Part shown: in pieces, positions 51,441 through 60,670 of the stretch
Layout: each line of letters opens with the position of its first letter
Position numbering within the stretch: the stretch's first letter is position 1
Origin: Sipunculus nudus
Lineage: Eukaryota > Annelida > Sipuncula > Golfingiida > Sipunculidae
Assembly: GCA_026874595.1 (NCBI GenBank)
Contig: CM049317.1
Location: forward strand, 48,016,401 to 48,080,400
DNA: 64,000 nt
Direction: 5' to 3'
Translations under genes and position numbers: made by a program
Notes under the pieces: model-generated
Database searches by the model: none
What the model saw: only the letters and a program-made list of their open reading frames with translations
Told to the model about the DNA's origin: nothing

Positions 51441-52318
51441 CTAAAAGAATATGAGTAACAGAGACCTAATTTCAGGTTTCCAAGAAGACATATCATGGGT
51501 CTCCCAGTATGTCAGAAGATAATAGGTCCAGTCATTACCTTTGTATCCTGTTAACAGATGACCACTTTTCAAGGTCTCGAAAAAATACAGGTAAAAAACT
51601 GTAAATAGTCGAAAAAATAAAGGTGGTGCCACCAGTCTGCAGAACCTGATGAAACATCCCATGACCAATTTCCATGCTAAAAATCATAATGATCCATGCA
51701 ATACATGTTGAGATATTTAAGGTTTGTATTTAATTTTCCATTATCCTGGGGGTTACTTTGGAACACCATAGGTAAAAGAATATGAGTAACAGAGACCTAA
51801 TTTCAGGTTTCCAAGAAGACATATCATGGGCCTCCCAGTATTTCAAAAAAGAAGATTCTAGGATTAGTCGTAAACTGTGTGTCCTGTTAACAGATGACTG
51901 CATTTTTCAAAGTCTCAAAAATACAGAAAAAAATGGTAAAAAAATGAAAAAAATAGATGGTGCCCCCAGTCTGCAGAAACTGATGATACATCCCATGACC
52001 AGTATCCTTGCTAAAAATCATGATGATCCATGCATTAGTTGTTGAGATATTTGAGGTTTTGTGTTAAATTTTCCATTATTCTGGGGGGTACTTCAGAGCC
52101 CACTAGCTCGAAGGATATAGATCAAAGTGACCGAATTTCAGGTTTGCAAGGGGAATTTTCATGGTCCTCTCAGAATGTCAAATTACAGGATTCTAGTTCC
52201 AGCATTTGTGGTTTGTGCCCTGTTAATGGACAGAGGCCCATTGCCAGACAGACAACTGACAAAGAGGGTTTGCTATAGCTCAGATGACTTACAGTCAGCT
52301 AAGCTAAAAATTGCTTAG
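51418..52318 (+). mobile_element. Tandem-monomer element (family 2), 331-bp monomers
   Basis: Monomers start near 51421, 51752 and 52089 with GTTACTTTGGAGCCCCATAG, followed by 'GACCTAATTTCAGGTTTCCA', 'GTGCCACCAGTCTGCAG', 'AATCATAATGATCCATG' and 'TTTCCATTATCCTGGGGG'. The right end (52229-52318) is the family terminus: 'CAGACAACTGACAAAGAGGG', GCTATAGCTCAGATGACTTAC, then AGTCAGCTAAGCTAAAAA, in which TAGCTCAG and CTAAGCTA nearly pair. No coding capacity. Lies in the first intron of the minus-strand gene. Confidence 0.75.
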
Positions 52319-52829
52319 GCCCACAAAAGGTTATTTTTCACCTACCTTTTTTCAGAAACAAGTGCAGGGAGCCAATTTTTTACCTTTTTATTACTTCTTT
52401 TTTTTTAAATTCAATAACCAACCTAATTTTTTAGCTTTAATTTTTAATTTTAAGATTTTAACTGATTAAATACTTACATTTACATACTGTTAAATCAACA
52501 ATACGTACAGGTAAATAATAAGTCACAGTACAAAATTAGCAAAATTTTTTGTGCTGATTTTAAATAACTTAAAAAATTTACAAAATTAATCTTATTATTT
52601 ATACAGAATTGAATTTTGAATAAATAAAATTATATCCCTGAACAAAAATCTATAGCTATAGCTATTCATAGGTTAGGTGACTAAATATCTTCTTGATTTT
52701 TTACACATTGCATTATGTTCAGGCCCATAACCTCTAGAAACTAGAATACGGGTATCCGCCTAAATCAGAGTGGAACGGGTGAAGTGAGGCATGGATTAAG
52801 TGGCAAGGGGAAATAGAGTGAAGTGTTGC
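52319..52829. other. AT-rich intronic stretch
   Basis: Very AT-rich. A possible minus-strand donor CTGAAAAAAG|gtaggt near 52344 has no convincing coding frame before it. Confidence 0.35.
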
Positions 52830-54240
52830 ATATTAGCATGGATGTCTGCAGCCAAATTGTGTATGAAGGTTGCCACCCCCCCCCCCCCCCCCCACCACAA
52901 AATCCAGAGGGCCGTCCCAGTTGTATACATATGCAAAATTTAAGGCAGATAATTCAAACCACTACATGAACATGAGTGATTTAAGCCCGTGGCAGACAAT
53001 CAGATGGACGCTGAGCAAAAATGGTTGCAGGTGACGGCACCAGTTTTGCATATGATAAAGAGCTATGTGAGAACAATACACATGCAAAACTTTGGCCCAA
53101 TCGGTCAAACGGTTCCCAAGATATGAGCTTGGAAGTCTGCTGCATAAACAAGAATGCAGGTGGCTCCACCTGTCATAAAATCAAGAGAGCTGTCGGGGAT
53201 GTATAAACCTGCAAAATTTTAGCCAGATATGTCAAACCACTGCCGAGATATGAGTGATTTTATCCCATGGCAGACAAACAGACAGGAGCTGTGCAAAAAT
53301 GGCTGCAGGTGGCACCACCAGTTTTGCGTATGTTATAAAGCTCTCCAAGGGCTACATTTGTGCAAAAAAAATTTCCTGATCGGTCAAACGGTTCCCGAGA
53401 TGTGAGCTTGGATGTCTGCAGCGTAAACGTGAATGTAGGTGGCGCCACCTGTCATAAAATCAGAAAAGCTATCCAGGATGTATACGCATGCCGAATTTCA
53501 GGTGAATTAGTCAAATCACTGCAGAGATATGAGTGATTTTAACCCAAGGCAGACAAACAGACAGGAGCTGTGCAAAAATGGCTGCAGGTGGCACCACCAG
53601 TTTTGCGTATGTTATAAAGCTCTCCAAGGGCTACATTTGTGCAAAAAAATTTTCCTGATCGGTCAAACGGTTCCCGAGATGTGAGCTTGGATGTCTGCAG
53701 CGTAAACGTGAATGTAGGTGGCGCCACCTGTCATAAAATCAGAAAAGCTATCCAGGATGTATACGCATGCCGAATTTCAGGTGAATTAGTCAAGTCACTG
53801 CAGAGATATGAGTGATTTAAACCCAAGGCAGACAAACAGATGGACACTGTGCAAACATGGTTGCAGGTGGCGCCACCATTTTTTGTGTATGTTATAAAGC
53901 TCTCCAAGGGCTACATTTGTGCAAAAAAATTTTCCTGATCGGTCAAACGGTTACCGAGATATGAGCTTGGATGTCTGCAGCGTAAACGTGAATGTAGGTG
54001 GCGCCACCTGTCACAAAATCAGAAAAGCCATCCAGGATGTATACGCATGCCAAATTTCAGATAAACCCAAGGCAGACAAACAGATGGACACTGTGCAAAC
54101 ATGGTTGCAGGTGGCGCCACCATTTTTTGTGTATGTTATAAAGCTCTCCAAGGGCTACATTTGTGCAAATCCGTCAAACGGTTCCCGAGATATGTGGGTT
54201 TATGTGTGGAAACAGACGCACAAACGGACGCAGAGCGCAG
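52830..54240 (+). repeat. 279-bp tandem array
   Basis: About five copies of a 279-bp unit. Hallmarks per unit are 'TTGCAGGTGGCGCCACCA', 'GGTCAAACGGTTCCCGAGAT' + ATGAGC, 'GGATGTCTGCAGCGTAAACG', 'GGTGGCGCCACCTGTCATAA' and 'GTCAAATCACTGCAGAGATATG'. Two adjacent copies (about 53260-53538 and 53539-53817) are almost identical, the outer copies diverged, and the last is shortened by about 40 bp near 54060. A C26 tract (52867-52892) interrupts the first copy. GC content is clearly above the surroundings. Because the period is divisible by three, frames stay open through copies, which creates spurious protein-like frames on both strands. Confidence 0.85.
52867..52892 (+). repeat. Poly-C tract
   Basis: Run of about 26 C bases inside the first repeat unit. 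Confidence 0.9.
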
Positions 54241-54890
54241 AGGAAAGGTCAGAGGTCAAAACAAAATCGGGGCGCAGCAGTTCACATGTGACCCGAACAT
54301 AATCCCGGGTTTCGTAAAATTCCGCCCAGCGGTTACGGAGGAGTTCTCCGGAAACCTACGCGGCGGCGGCGGCGTGCAGTTGAAAACATAGTATCTGCAA
54401 AACTCTGTTTTGGCGGATACAATTACATAATACTGACCTGGTTCCTGGTATTTTCAAAGGAAAAATATAGAGGAGTATGTATATACAATTTGATAAAAAA
54501 ACGGATCAGTGGTTTTGACAACAGGCAGTTTTTAGTGTAACAATGAGTTTTTAATGAAAAATTCAGGTTTCTAATTTATATCTCAAAGGAATAACGTCGT
54601 AACAAAAACGCAGTTTTCAGTATGGAAGGAGATTCTGGGGACATTTATGCCAAATTTTTGATCTGTAGGTCCAATGGCTTTTGTATAAAATTTTAATTTT
54701 TACTCAAAATGGAATAATCACCACAATTTTTATCTTTCTTTAAAAGAGGTGGATGGCTAAACTCTGCTAAACTTTGCATGATGGCAGTCTGTCTTAAACA
54801 TCAACTTGAGCAACATTATTATATTTGATGAACAAACAGATATTTGTTCAATAGCCTTGATCACTGGCAAGCATTTGTGTGAGTGCTACA
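54241..54890. other. Array edge and AT-rich intronic sequence
   Basis: The right edge of the array contains 'CGCCCAGCGGTTACGGAGGA' and a GGCGGCGGCGGC run (54361-54374). Beyond it the sequence is AT-rich with no recognised feature. Confidence 0.4.
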
Positions 54891-55090
54891 AAATGTTTTT
54901 TGCCCATACTAGGTCACAATGACCTAAATTGGGCATCTAGGTCTGAGATTTCCCGGGAACCCTGGATGTGGAGTAAGAAATTACTAGATCAGACAGTCGA
55001 TATGTTACCTGTTAACTGAGTTGGCCACCAAGATGACAGACAAAGAGAATCACTTTAGCTCAGGTAACTTGAAGTAAGCTGAGTTGATAA
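54891..55090 (+). mobile_element. Tandem-monomer element (family 2), short fragment
   Basis: One monomer ('CTAGGTCACAATGACCTAAA', 'CTAGGTCTGAGATTTCC', 'CCTGGATGTGGAGTAAG') followed by the degraded family terminus 'ACTTTAGCTCAGGTAACTTG' + AAGTAAGCTGAGTTGATAA. Confidence 0.6.
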
Positions 55091-55130
55091 TGATACAATA
55101 TAATAAAAACATAATACATGTATATATTCA

Positions 55131-55330
55131 CAGTGAAACCCCGGGCTATGGACACCCCTCTGGGATGGACACCCCACCTAACGGGCATTTTTGGGACAAT
55201 CGAGCATTTTTACTCTTTTAAGAACAACTCTGGGGGAGACACCCCGCTATTCAGGACAACAGACACTTTTTGTCAGCCTGATGCCTAAAATCACCCCGGC
55301 TAACCATATAAAACCGTAGTGTTTTGATGC
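55131..55330 (+). mobile_element. Possible pogo/Tc1-type MITE end
   Basis: CAGTGAAACCCCGGGCTATG followed by GACACCCCTCTGGGATGG resembles the 'CAGT.GAACC.C..TATAACGGACACC' termini of pogo-like elements. A partial internal repeat of the GGACACCCC motif follows at 55225-55250. No matching right end or TA duplication was found. Confidence 0.3.
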
Positions 55331-55445
55331 CGTTCCTGGGTCACAGTGTTCAATACATCATTGTGGAGCTGTCATAAGTTGATGGAAAAAATTAATGCAT
55401 TATTCACTACCAACCAATTTTGTGCACACTATATGAATGCCATAA

Positions 55446-55447
<2 letters not shown>

Positions 55448-55505
<58 letters not shown>

Positions 55506-55507
55506 TA
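55448..55507. repeat. (TA)n microsatellite
   Basis: Uninterrupted TA repeat with a short AAATATATAT extension. Confidence 0.95.
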
Positions 55508-55604
55508 TATTTTAAAAGAAAATCCACACCGTGCACACCCTCCCCTCCCCCTCGGGAGTAATTAATATCTCAGATTAAAATACAGAAGCGGTTCCAAGTT
55601 TTTT

Positions 55605-55731
55605 TAGGGGCTTCAGACAAAATTTTCCCGCCTGGACCCCCTTTTTCAGACCTGAGGACCTTTTTTAGGGTTTTCATTTGTCCTCCTGGGTTGGACCCCC
55701 CTTTTCCTAAATCCTGGATCCGCCCCTGAAA
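55605..55731 (-). mobile_element. hAT-type element end fragment
   Basis: The right edge CTGGATCCGCCCCTG (55717-55731) is the inverse of CAGGGGCGGATCCAG, a terminus common to hAT-type non-autonomous elements in marine invertebrates. Adjacent tracts (GGACCCCCCTTTT, GGACCCCCTTTTTC) are typical of these subterminal regions. No left end was found. Confidence 0.5.
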
Positions 55732-56000
55732 TATGTAGGCAGAATTGGCCAAGCAGACCAAATGACCAGTTCAGCAGTTGAAATGATCGTATCGGGTCAG
55801 AACAAGGGTGACTGAATGACTAGTCAAGTACAGTATCAAGGTAGAAAAATGACCTGAATCCATCTGGTGCACAATGCACCCAGTTCTGGAGTTGAGAACA
55901 ACTTAATAAAATCCTCGCTTCCCTCTGTCAGTACGATTAGTCTCAATATTCTGCACAAACAATTTGTAACAGCAAATGACAGGAAGAACAATATACTTAC

Positions 56001-56185
56001 CAATACATGAAGAAAGAAATTTAGAATGCACCGAGTAGAAATGGTAGGCCTACTTCCGCTCTGATCAACAACTGATGCCGACTTCTCACACTGAATCCGA
56101 AAGGCGCGGGGTCGTCAGCAGCAACAACCAATCAGCACTGCCCGCGGTGACGACACCAGCCTGACTGTTATTTATAACCGCCCGT
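56001..56185 (-). promoter_or_regulatory. Candidate promoter and noncoding first exon of the minus-strand gene
   Basis: The block 56020-56200 is GC- and CpG-richer than its surroundings. On the minus strand TATAAATA (56169-56176) would place a start near 56140-56145. The transcript would end its first exon at ATGTATTG|gtaagtat (56001), a consensus donor. An inverted CCAAT box (56128-56132) and a CGGAAGT ETS-type site (56052-56058) lie downstream of that TATA, so a TATA-less start near 56060-56090 is the alternative. Spliced to the next exon, an ATG at 56008 opens only an eight-codon upstream frame. The link to the coding exons 4.6 kb away is inferred from orientation and splice signals. Confidence 0.45.
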
Positions 56186-56292
56186 CTGCCCGCGTGCACT
56201 TGTACTTAAAAGGTTCTAAATGCGAAACAATTGTAAAACATAAAAGTATATACATTATGATAGGCCTACGTGGGGGTGTTATTAAGATAACC

Positions 56293-57059
56293 GTCTTTCG
56301 TTACATTTAGGTAAAACAGAGTCATTGTTGTTTGGTTCAAAACATAAAGTCAAAGCTAATCCTTCACTTAATGTTGTCTGTAACGGTACAAAGATTAAGC
56401 AATGTACATCTGTAAAGTATCTAGGTGCAGAACTAGATCAGTCTCTGGATGGGGAAAGTATGGCAAGAAAGGTTCTTGCCAAAGTGTATGCTAGGTTAAA
56501 ATTCTTATATCGAAATTCTAAATTCTTAGATCTAGACACCAGAAAATTGTTATCATCTTCTCTAGTTCAGTGTCATTACGACTACTCAAGTTCATTTTGG
56601 TTCTCATCTTTAACTCAATCTACCAAATGTAAGTTGCAAATATCCCAAAATAAATTAATTCGGTTTGTTCTCAACTTGCATCCTAGAACTCATTTGTATT
56701 ATGAACACTTTAATCAGTTGGGCTGGCTACCTGTTGCACAGAGAGTCGACCAGCTCAAACTTAACCATGTGTACAGTACGCTGAATGGCCAGGCTCCTGC
56801 ATATCTATGTAATAGTTTTACATGTACCTCTAATGTTCATACTCATGTTACTAGATCTAGTCATCATAGCCTTATCATCCCTCATCATGGTATCCATGGT
56901 AAACATAGCTATAGTGTAACAGGTGCTAAATTATGGAATAATCTTCCGGTAGATGTAGCAAACAACAGTCTATCAATTTCAGTTTTTAAGAAAAAAGTAA
57001 AAAAAGTATTATTTAACCAGATTCATGATCTCGAAATAAACGACTTTGTATTTTATTAG
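56293..57059 (+). CDS. Reverse transcriptase C-terminal part of LINE (partial, 5' truncated)
   Basis: The open frame runs from DNRLSLHLGKTESLLFGSK, the end of the RT palm/thumb ('W...N.LSLN..KTE.LLFG'), through VKYLGAELDQSLDG, YDYSSSFWFSSL, 'QNKLIRFVLNLHPRTHL', 'LGWLPVAQRVDQLKLN', LNGQAPAYL and a C-terminal TGAKLWNNLPVDV motif, to a TAG stop. This order is the standard thumb and C-terminal region of CR1/Jockey-group reverse transcriptases. The YADD catalytic motif and the endonuclease lie upstream and are missing, so the product is non-functional. About 255 codons remain without a stop or frameshift, so the insertion is fairly recent compared with the LINE at 39-40 kb. The first methionine in the frame is at 56325, but that is not a true start. 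Confidence 0.85.
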
Positions 57060-57371
57060 TATCTCATATTCGTGCTATGGAATAAGTTTTTTAGATTTGT
57101 TATATGTCGCAATATTTATTATTTTATAGTTTACACATAATTCTTTTACTCTCTTTCCGTCCGTATCTTGTATCATTTCATAGAGGACCACGATGGAAAC
57201 AAGTTTTTTAACTTTTTCGTGTCATCCTCGATTTTATTCAGTATTGTATCACAGGTTTTATCAAATTGTGTATTTTTATTTCCATATTACCATATGTATA
57301 TTTTTTATTTTTTGGTACCAGTTGATATTGTACTGAATTGGATCTAAATAAACTATACTATACTATACTAT
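56293..57371 (+). mobile_element. 5'-truncated non-LTR retrotransposon (CR1/Jockey-like)
   Basis: Starts abruptly at GATAACCGT within the RT domain and continues through 3' UTR to an AATAAA (57346) and an (ACTAT)4 tail (57352-57371). This is the form of a LINE inserted by target-primed reverse transcription and truncated at its 5' end. No clear target-site duplication was found. It lies about 115 bp upstream of the TATA-like motif of the minus-strand gene, in opposite orientation. Confidence 0.8.
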
Positions 57372-57447
57372 ACGTAACATGCCACGTAACATGCCACGCT
57401 GTTGGCACTAAGGTTTTAATTTTTTTAAGGTATTAATTTAATAGGCC
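57372..57447. other. Short spacer with a 15-bp tandem pair
   Basis: CGTAACATGCCA occurs twice in a row (57373-57398) directly after the LINE tail. Confidence 0.6.
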
Positions 57448-57781
57448 CGGTGGCGGAAGGGAGGGGGGGGGGTTAAAATTGATAATTAATTTTATTTATT
57501 CTTTTTTTTTTTCTTTTTTTTTTGCCGGACAAAACTCTCATATATTATTTGCTTAACAAATAAAAACCGATTCTACTACCAGAAGCAACAGGATTTTGAA
57601 AAGGGAGGTGTGGGGGTGTCAAACTCAGGTCCTCTATAGCTCGTCCGGGGAAAGGGGGGGGGGGAGTTAGGAGTCTAGGTGGCAAAAATTTGGTACTAAA
57701 CATTAAAAAAAATATATATTTGGGCTCGAAAAGAGGAGGTCCAGACCCTTGGGACCCTCTTTACCCCTGAATCCGCCACTG
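57448..57781. mobile_element. hAT-type MITE-like element
   Basis: The left edge CGGTGGCGGAAGG and the inverse of the right edge CAGTGGCGGATTCAGG form imperfect inverted termini around about 334 bp. The interior has no coding capacity and has G-rich tracts at 57463-57471 and 57652-57663. No 8-bp duplication is visible (AATAGGCC left, CACACACA right), so the call is tentative. Confidence 0.4.
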
Positions 57782-57844
57782 CACACACACACACACACTC
57801 ATACACAATTATTTTACACACACATAAATCTATAATAGCCTATA

Positions 57845-58329
57845 CTTGTTATGCTAAACACATTGCTATATGGATGTATGAATACCGATGTGTTTAAACG
57901 CTAAACACGTTTAACCTTCAAACGAGCCGCACCATGGTGTTAAGCATTGGAGGTGTTAACTTAACCATGTGCCTTTAATTATCATTAGGCTAAACATTTT
58001 GTCAGACATGTAACGCTGCTAAATGTGTTTTACAAAATGTGTTTATACGCTAATCACGTTTAACCTTAGAACGGGTCGCACCATTGTGTTTAGCAATCGA
58101 GGTGTTTAGCATTTGTGTTTAGCATAACCATTTGCTTTATATAACCCTATATAATTGTTAGGCTAAACATTTTGTCAGACATGTAACGCTGCTAAACGTG
58201 TTTTGCAATATGACACATTTCGTTTCTAGTGGACCTATATATGTTTTGCTTTAAAACACATTCCTAAACGTTTATAGGATTAAAACATGTTCCAGATGTG
58301 CTTAAATGCTAAACACTGTTTTTAGAGTG
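57845..58329 (-). repeat. Right terminus and 149-bp subterminal array
   Basis: Two copies of a roughly 149- to 170-bp unit begin at 57890 and 58039 with GTGTTTAWACGCTAA. Each contains CACGTTTAACCTT, 'GGCTAAACATTTTGTCAGAC' and 'ATGTAACGCTGCTAAAYGTG'. The outer end is GTGCTTAAATGCTAAACACTG followed by TTTTTAGAGTG. Read inward from the terminus, ACACGTTTAGCAGC...ACATGT matches the left array's ACACGTTTAGCTGC...ACATGT. Confidence 0.8.
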
Positions 58330-59550
58330 TGGGGGCTTGGAGTCTGACTATGATGTTGACCCCATTATCATTTATGAAAATAAATCCGCCCGGTCTCCTC
58401 AGACTGTCATGAACGAGCTATCATCCGTTCTGCATGGTCTTTTTTCCTTTCAATTTGTTATCAATATACTATCGAAATTTAATGTACTGTTTTATTAGTT
58501 TAATGGGTCATTGATATTATTGAGCCAGGTGATCTACTTTAATCATGTCAAAATCAGCTAACCTTTCTCTTTGATTACATATGAGAAATAGGATGCTCTC
58601 AGGATAATTACATTTTAGCCAGTTATGTAAGAAGCTAATGTGCATGCTCAGACATAAACATTCAAACTGCTACATATAATTGTGTAAAGGGTTCATGTAT
58701 TACGACAAAAAGTTAAGCGTTTGAAAATGGGTTGCTCCGTCCATTTCATATAAAGGTACGTTTAGGGAGACTTTGGTTATAAGAAACCATTTAACATTAA
58801 AGGTAAAGTCTGTTTTCTTGCAATCGAATTAACCTAATTAACCTATGCTTAATTTCCATTTTCTGCCTTGACATTTTAACTTTTGTGATACCTGTAACAG
58901 CTCATCTTCTTGTAGGTTTACTAAATTTTACTAACATTGCCAGTCTTGGAATCTTTAGGATTATACTCCATAGACTCCTAACGTTACAGAGACCAGTTCC
59001 CTACTCATCCAAATTGTTCTCGTGAATTGTAAATGGGTGTCCATGAAATATGCAAAAAAAACCTATAGCATGAGTAATAACTACCGATAGGCAGTTACTC
59101 AACGAAAATATTAACATGTATTTAATCCAAACGGCTGTCTGATACTTGTTCTTCCAATTGTTGGGTTGTTGTGACTATTAAGAGAGATGTAACAAAATAG
59201 AAAAAAAGTAAAATCATTTCCGGATTTCGAAAAGATAAAGATAAAAATGGGATGCCGTATTTAAACTTTAAATTCTACTAAAACAACATTCTTTTTTTTA
59301 CATGCAGTACACTATAGTTAATATTTAATGAGTATTGATCAGTCACGGAATATCTACTTTATATAAAAATAAAACATGTTTTTAGCCTGGCTTAAAATAT
59401 AAAAAAATACGTTCTCTAAATGAAATAATGCATTTTAAAAATATCTGATCAGGTCGTCTCTAGGGAGAATTATTCTAGTCTATTATTGTCTTTGGCACCT
59501 GACAGGTTCTTTTGTACCGGAATTTTTACTTATTTGTGCTTTCGGAGAAA
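58330..59550. other. Unannotated spacer
   Basis: No gene or repeat family recognised. Confidence 0.4.
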
Positions 59551-59689
59551 ATGGCATCCATTACCGTTAAAAAATATTTGCCAACAGGGATAACTGGGTC
59601 AGAATCAAGTTCGCTATTTATATGCTACCTTTTGAAAGGGTTATTACCTCACGTAATCAGGTGCTGCATCAGAAAACGACCAGATCCAG
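59551..59689 (+). CDS. Candidate first coding exon of an unknown gene
   Basis: ATG at 59551 sits in GGAGAAAATGG, a favourable context. It opens 46 codons (MASITVKKYLPTGITG ... RCCIRKRPDP) ending at the consensus donor CCAG|gtaagc in phase 1. A second exon with compatible phase is proposed at 63199-63371. The protein is short and basic, with CC and RKRP near its end, and is not recognised. Support is only a start context plus one splice site, so chance remains likely. Confidence 0.2.
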
Positions 59690-60647
59690 GTAAGCAGTAA
59701 AAGAGAATCGATAAAAGATTACACTGAATCAGAAAATGTTTTAGGGAACATTGGAAACTCCAGGACGATATGGATATGGTGAATAAAATAATTTATTATT
59801 GAACTATGGAATCTTTATTGGCCTTTTTACCACCTTGGTTCTAAATTTACAGCGGGTATTTTTTCCGAGTTCAGAACACCATGTTGTTACGGACTTGTTA
59901 TAATGTGAATACAATCTGAATACATTAACATAAAAAGGCATCAACGAACAACTGAAGCCAATCCAATAAACAGTGAATAAAAAGACCGTTATATATATAG
60001 ACAAAATATATACAAGACTGGTTCTTTGATTCAAGCAATGAAGTAACCATTTTTTTATACTTCCACAATAAAAAGAGTACCATATTCCACTATACAAATT
60101 CGACATGGGGACATTGCTTTGGTAAAACTGACCTGTTTATGTTTAGTGTTAATTTCATGTTACACATTAAACCATTATAAAACGGTGTAGTTTATGATGC
60201 ACAGGTGTAATAAATTATGCTAAGAATCCTTCACACGCAGCCAGTGACATACAAAATATGTCAATGAATAAATAGTCCCATTAAAATATTATCCCTTTAA
60301 ACACATCTGACAAGTAAACCTGCAGAATGCATTCTAAATAATGCTGCCTTTAATTTTGTTTTAACTGGCACATATTGAGCTTGAAAGCATGGAGTGTATC
60401 CGGAGGGATTGCCGAGAATGTTGACCAGGTTATATATTCGATATCCGCATCGCTAACGTTTATAATTATATTACATTAACAACAAGTGGCCCCTTGGGCC
60501 ATGACGCTCAGCAAATTTTGACTGGGTGCTCCTGTTTTCTTCATTAATGCTATATATTGTCTGTGAGAATAGCCTGTGTCTAAAGTAACAGAGTTGAAAA
60601 AATGGACAGAAAAAAAAATTCAGGATTTATTGGAGACCTGCCCAGAA
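59690..60647. other. Unannotated spacer
   Basis: A minus-strand frame of 100 codons (59804-60106) has no recognisable motif. Nothing else seen. Confidence 0.4.
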
Positions 60648-60670
60648 CCCCCCCCCCCCCCCCCCCCCCC
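60648..60670 (+). repeat. Poly-C tract
   Basis: Run of about 23 C bases at the left edge of the following tandem-repeat element. Confidence 0.9.

Larger units (their letters stand above)
46946..58329. mobile_element. Putative 11.4-kb CACTA/EnSpm-like transposon carrying a spliced gene
   Basis: The left end CACTGCAAAAACAGTG (46946) and the inverse of the right end CACTCTAAAAACAGTG (58329) agree at 19 of 21 terminal bases. Each end is followed inward by a subterminal repeat array. The arrays differ in monomer but both contain ACACGTTTAGC[TA]GC...ACATGT in mirror orientation. CACT ends plus subterminal arrays are the plan of CACTA/EnSpm elements. Flanks share only a 2-bp TG (46944-46945 and 58330-58331), whereas 3-bp duplications are usual, so the boundary is not proven. 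No transposase was recognised inside. The interior holds one spliced minus-strand gene plus nested repeats, a LINE and hAT-type ends. Alternative: two unrelated one-ended copies of a MITE family. Confidence 0.45.

Noticed and set aside
53260-53727. Two near-identical 62-codon minus-strand frames (53260-53448 and 53539-53727)
   Set aside because: They are successive copies of a 279-bp tandem repeat whose length is divisible by three. The duplicated frame follows from the repeat and there is no start or splice context.
53919-54302. 127-codon plus-strand frame
   Set aside because: It lies wholly within the tandem array and its edge. Its length reflects the frame-preserving period, and no domain is recognisable.
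55570-55761. Gly-rich 63-codon minus-strand frame (GRIQDLGKGGSNPGG)
   Set aside because: This is the conceptual translation of a hAT-type terminal repeat. Such translations recur in many genomes and are not proteins.
57448-57781. Firm hAT MITE assignment
   Set aside because: The inverted ends are imperfect and no 8-bp target duplication is present, so it is kept only as a tentative feature.
59804-60106. 100-codon minus-strand frame
   Set aside because: No recognisable domain, and the AT-rich composition explains the aromatic and hydrophobic residues.
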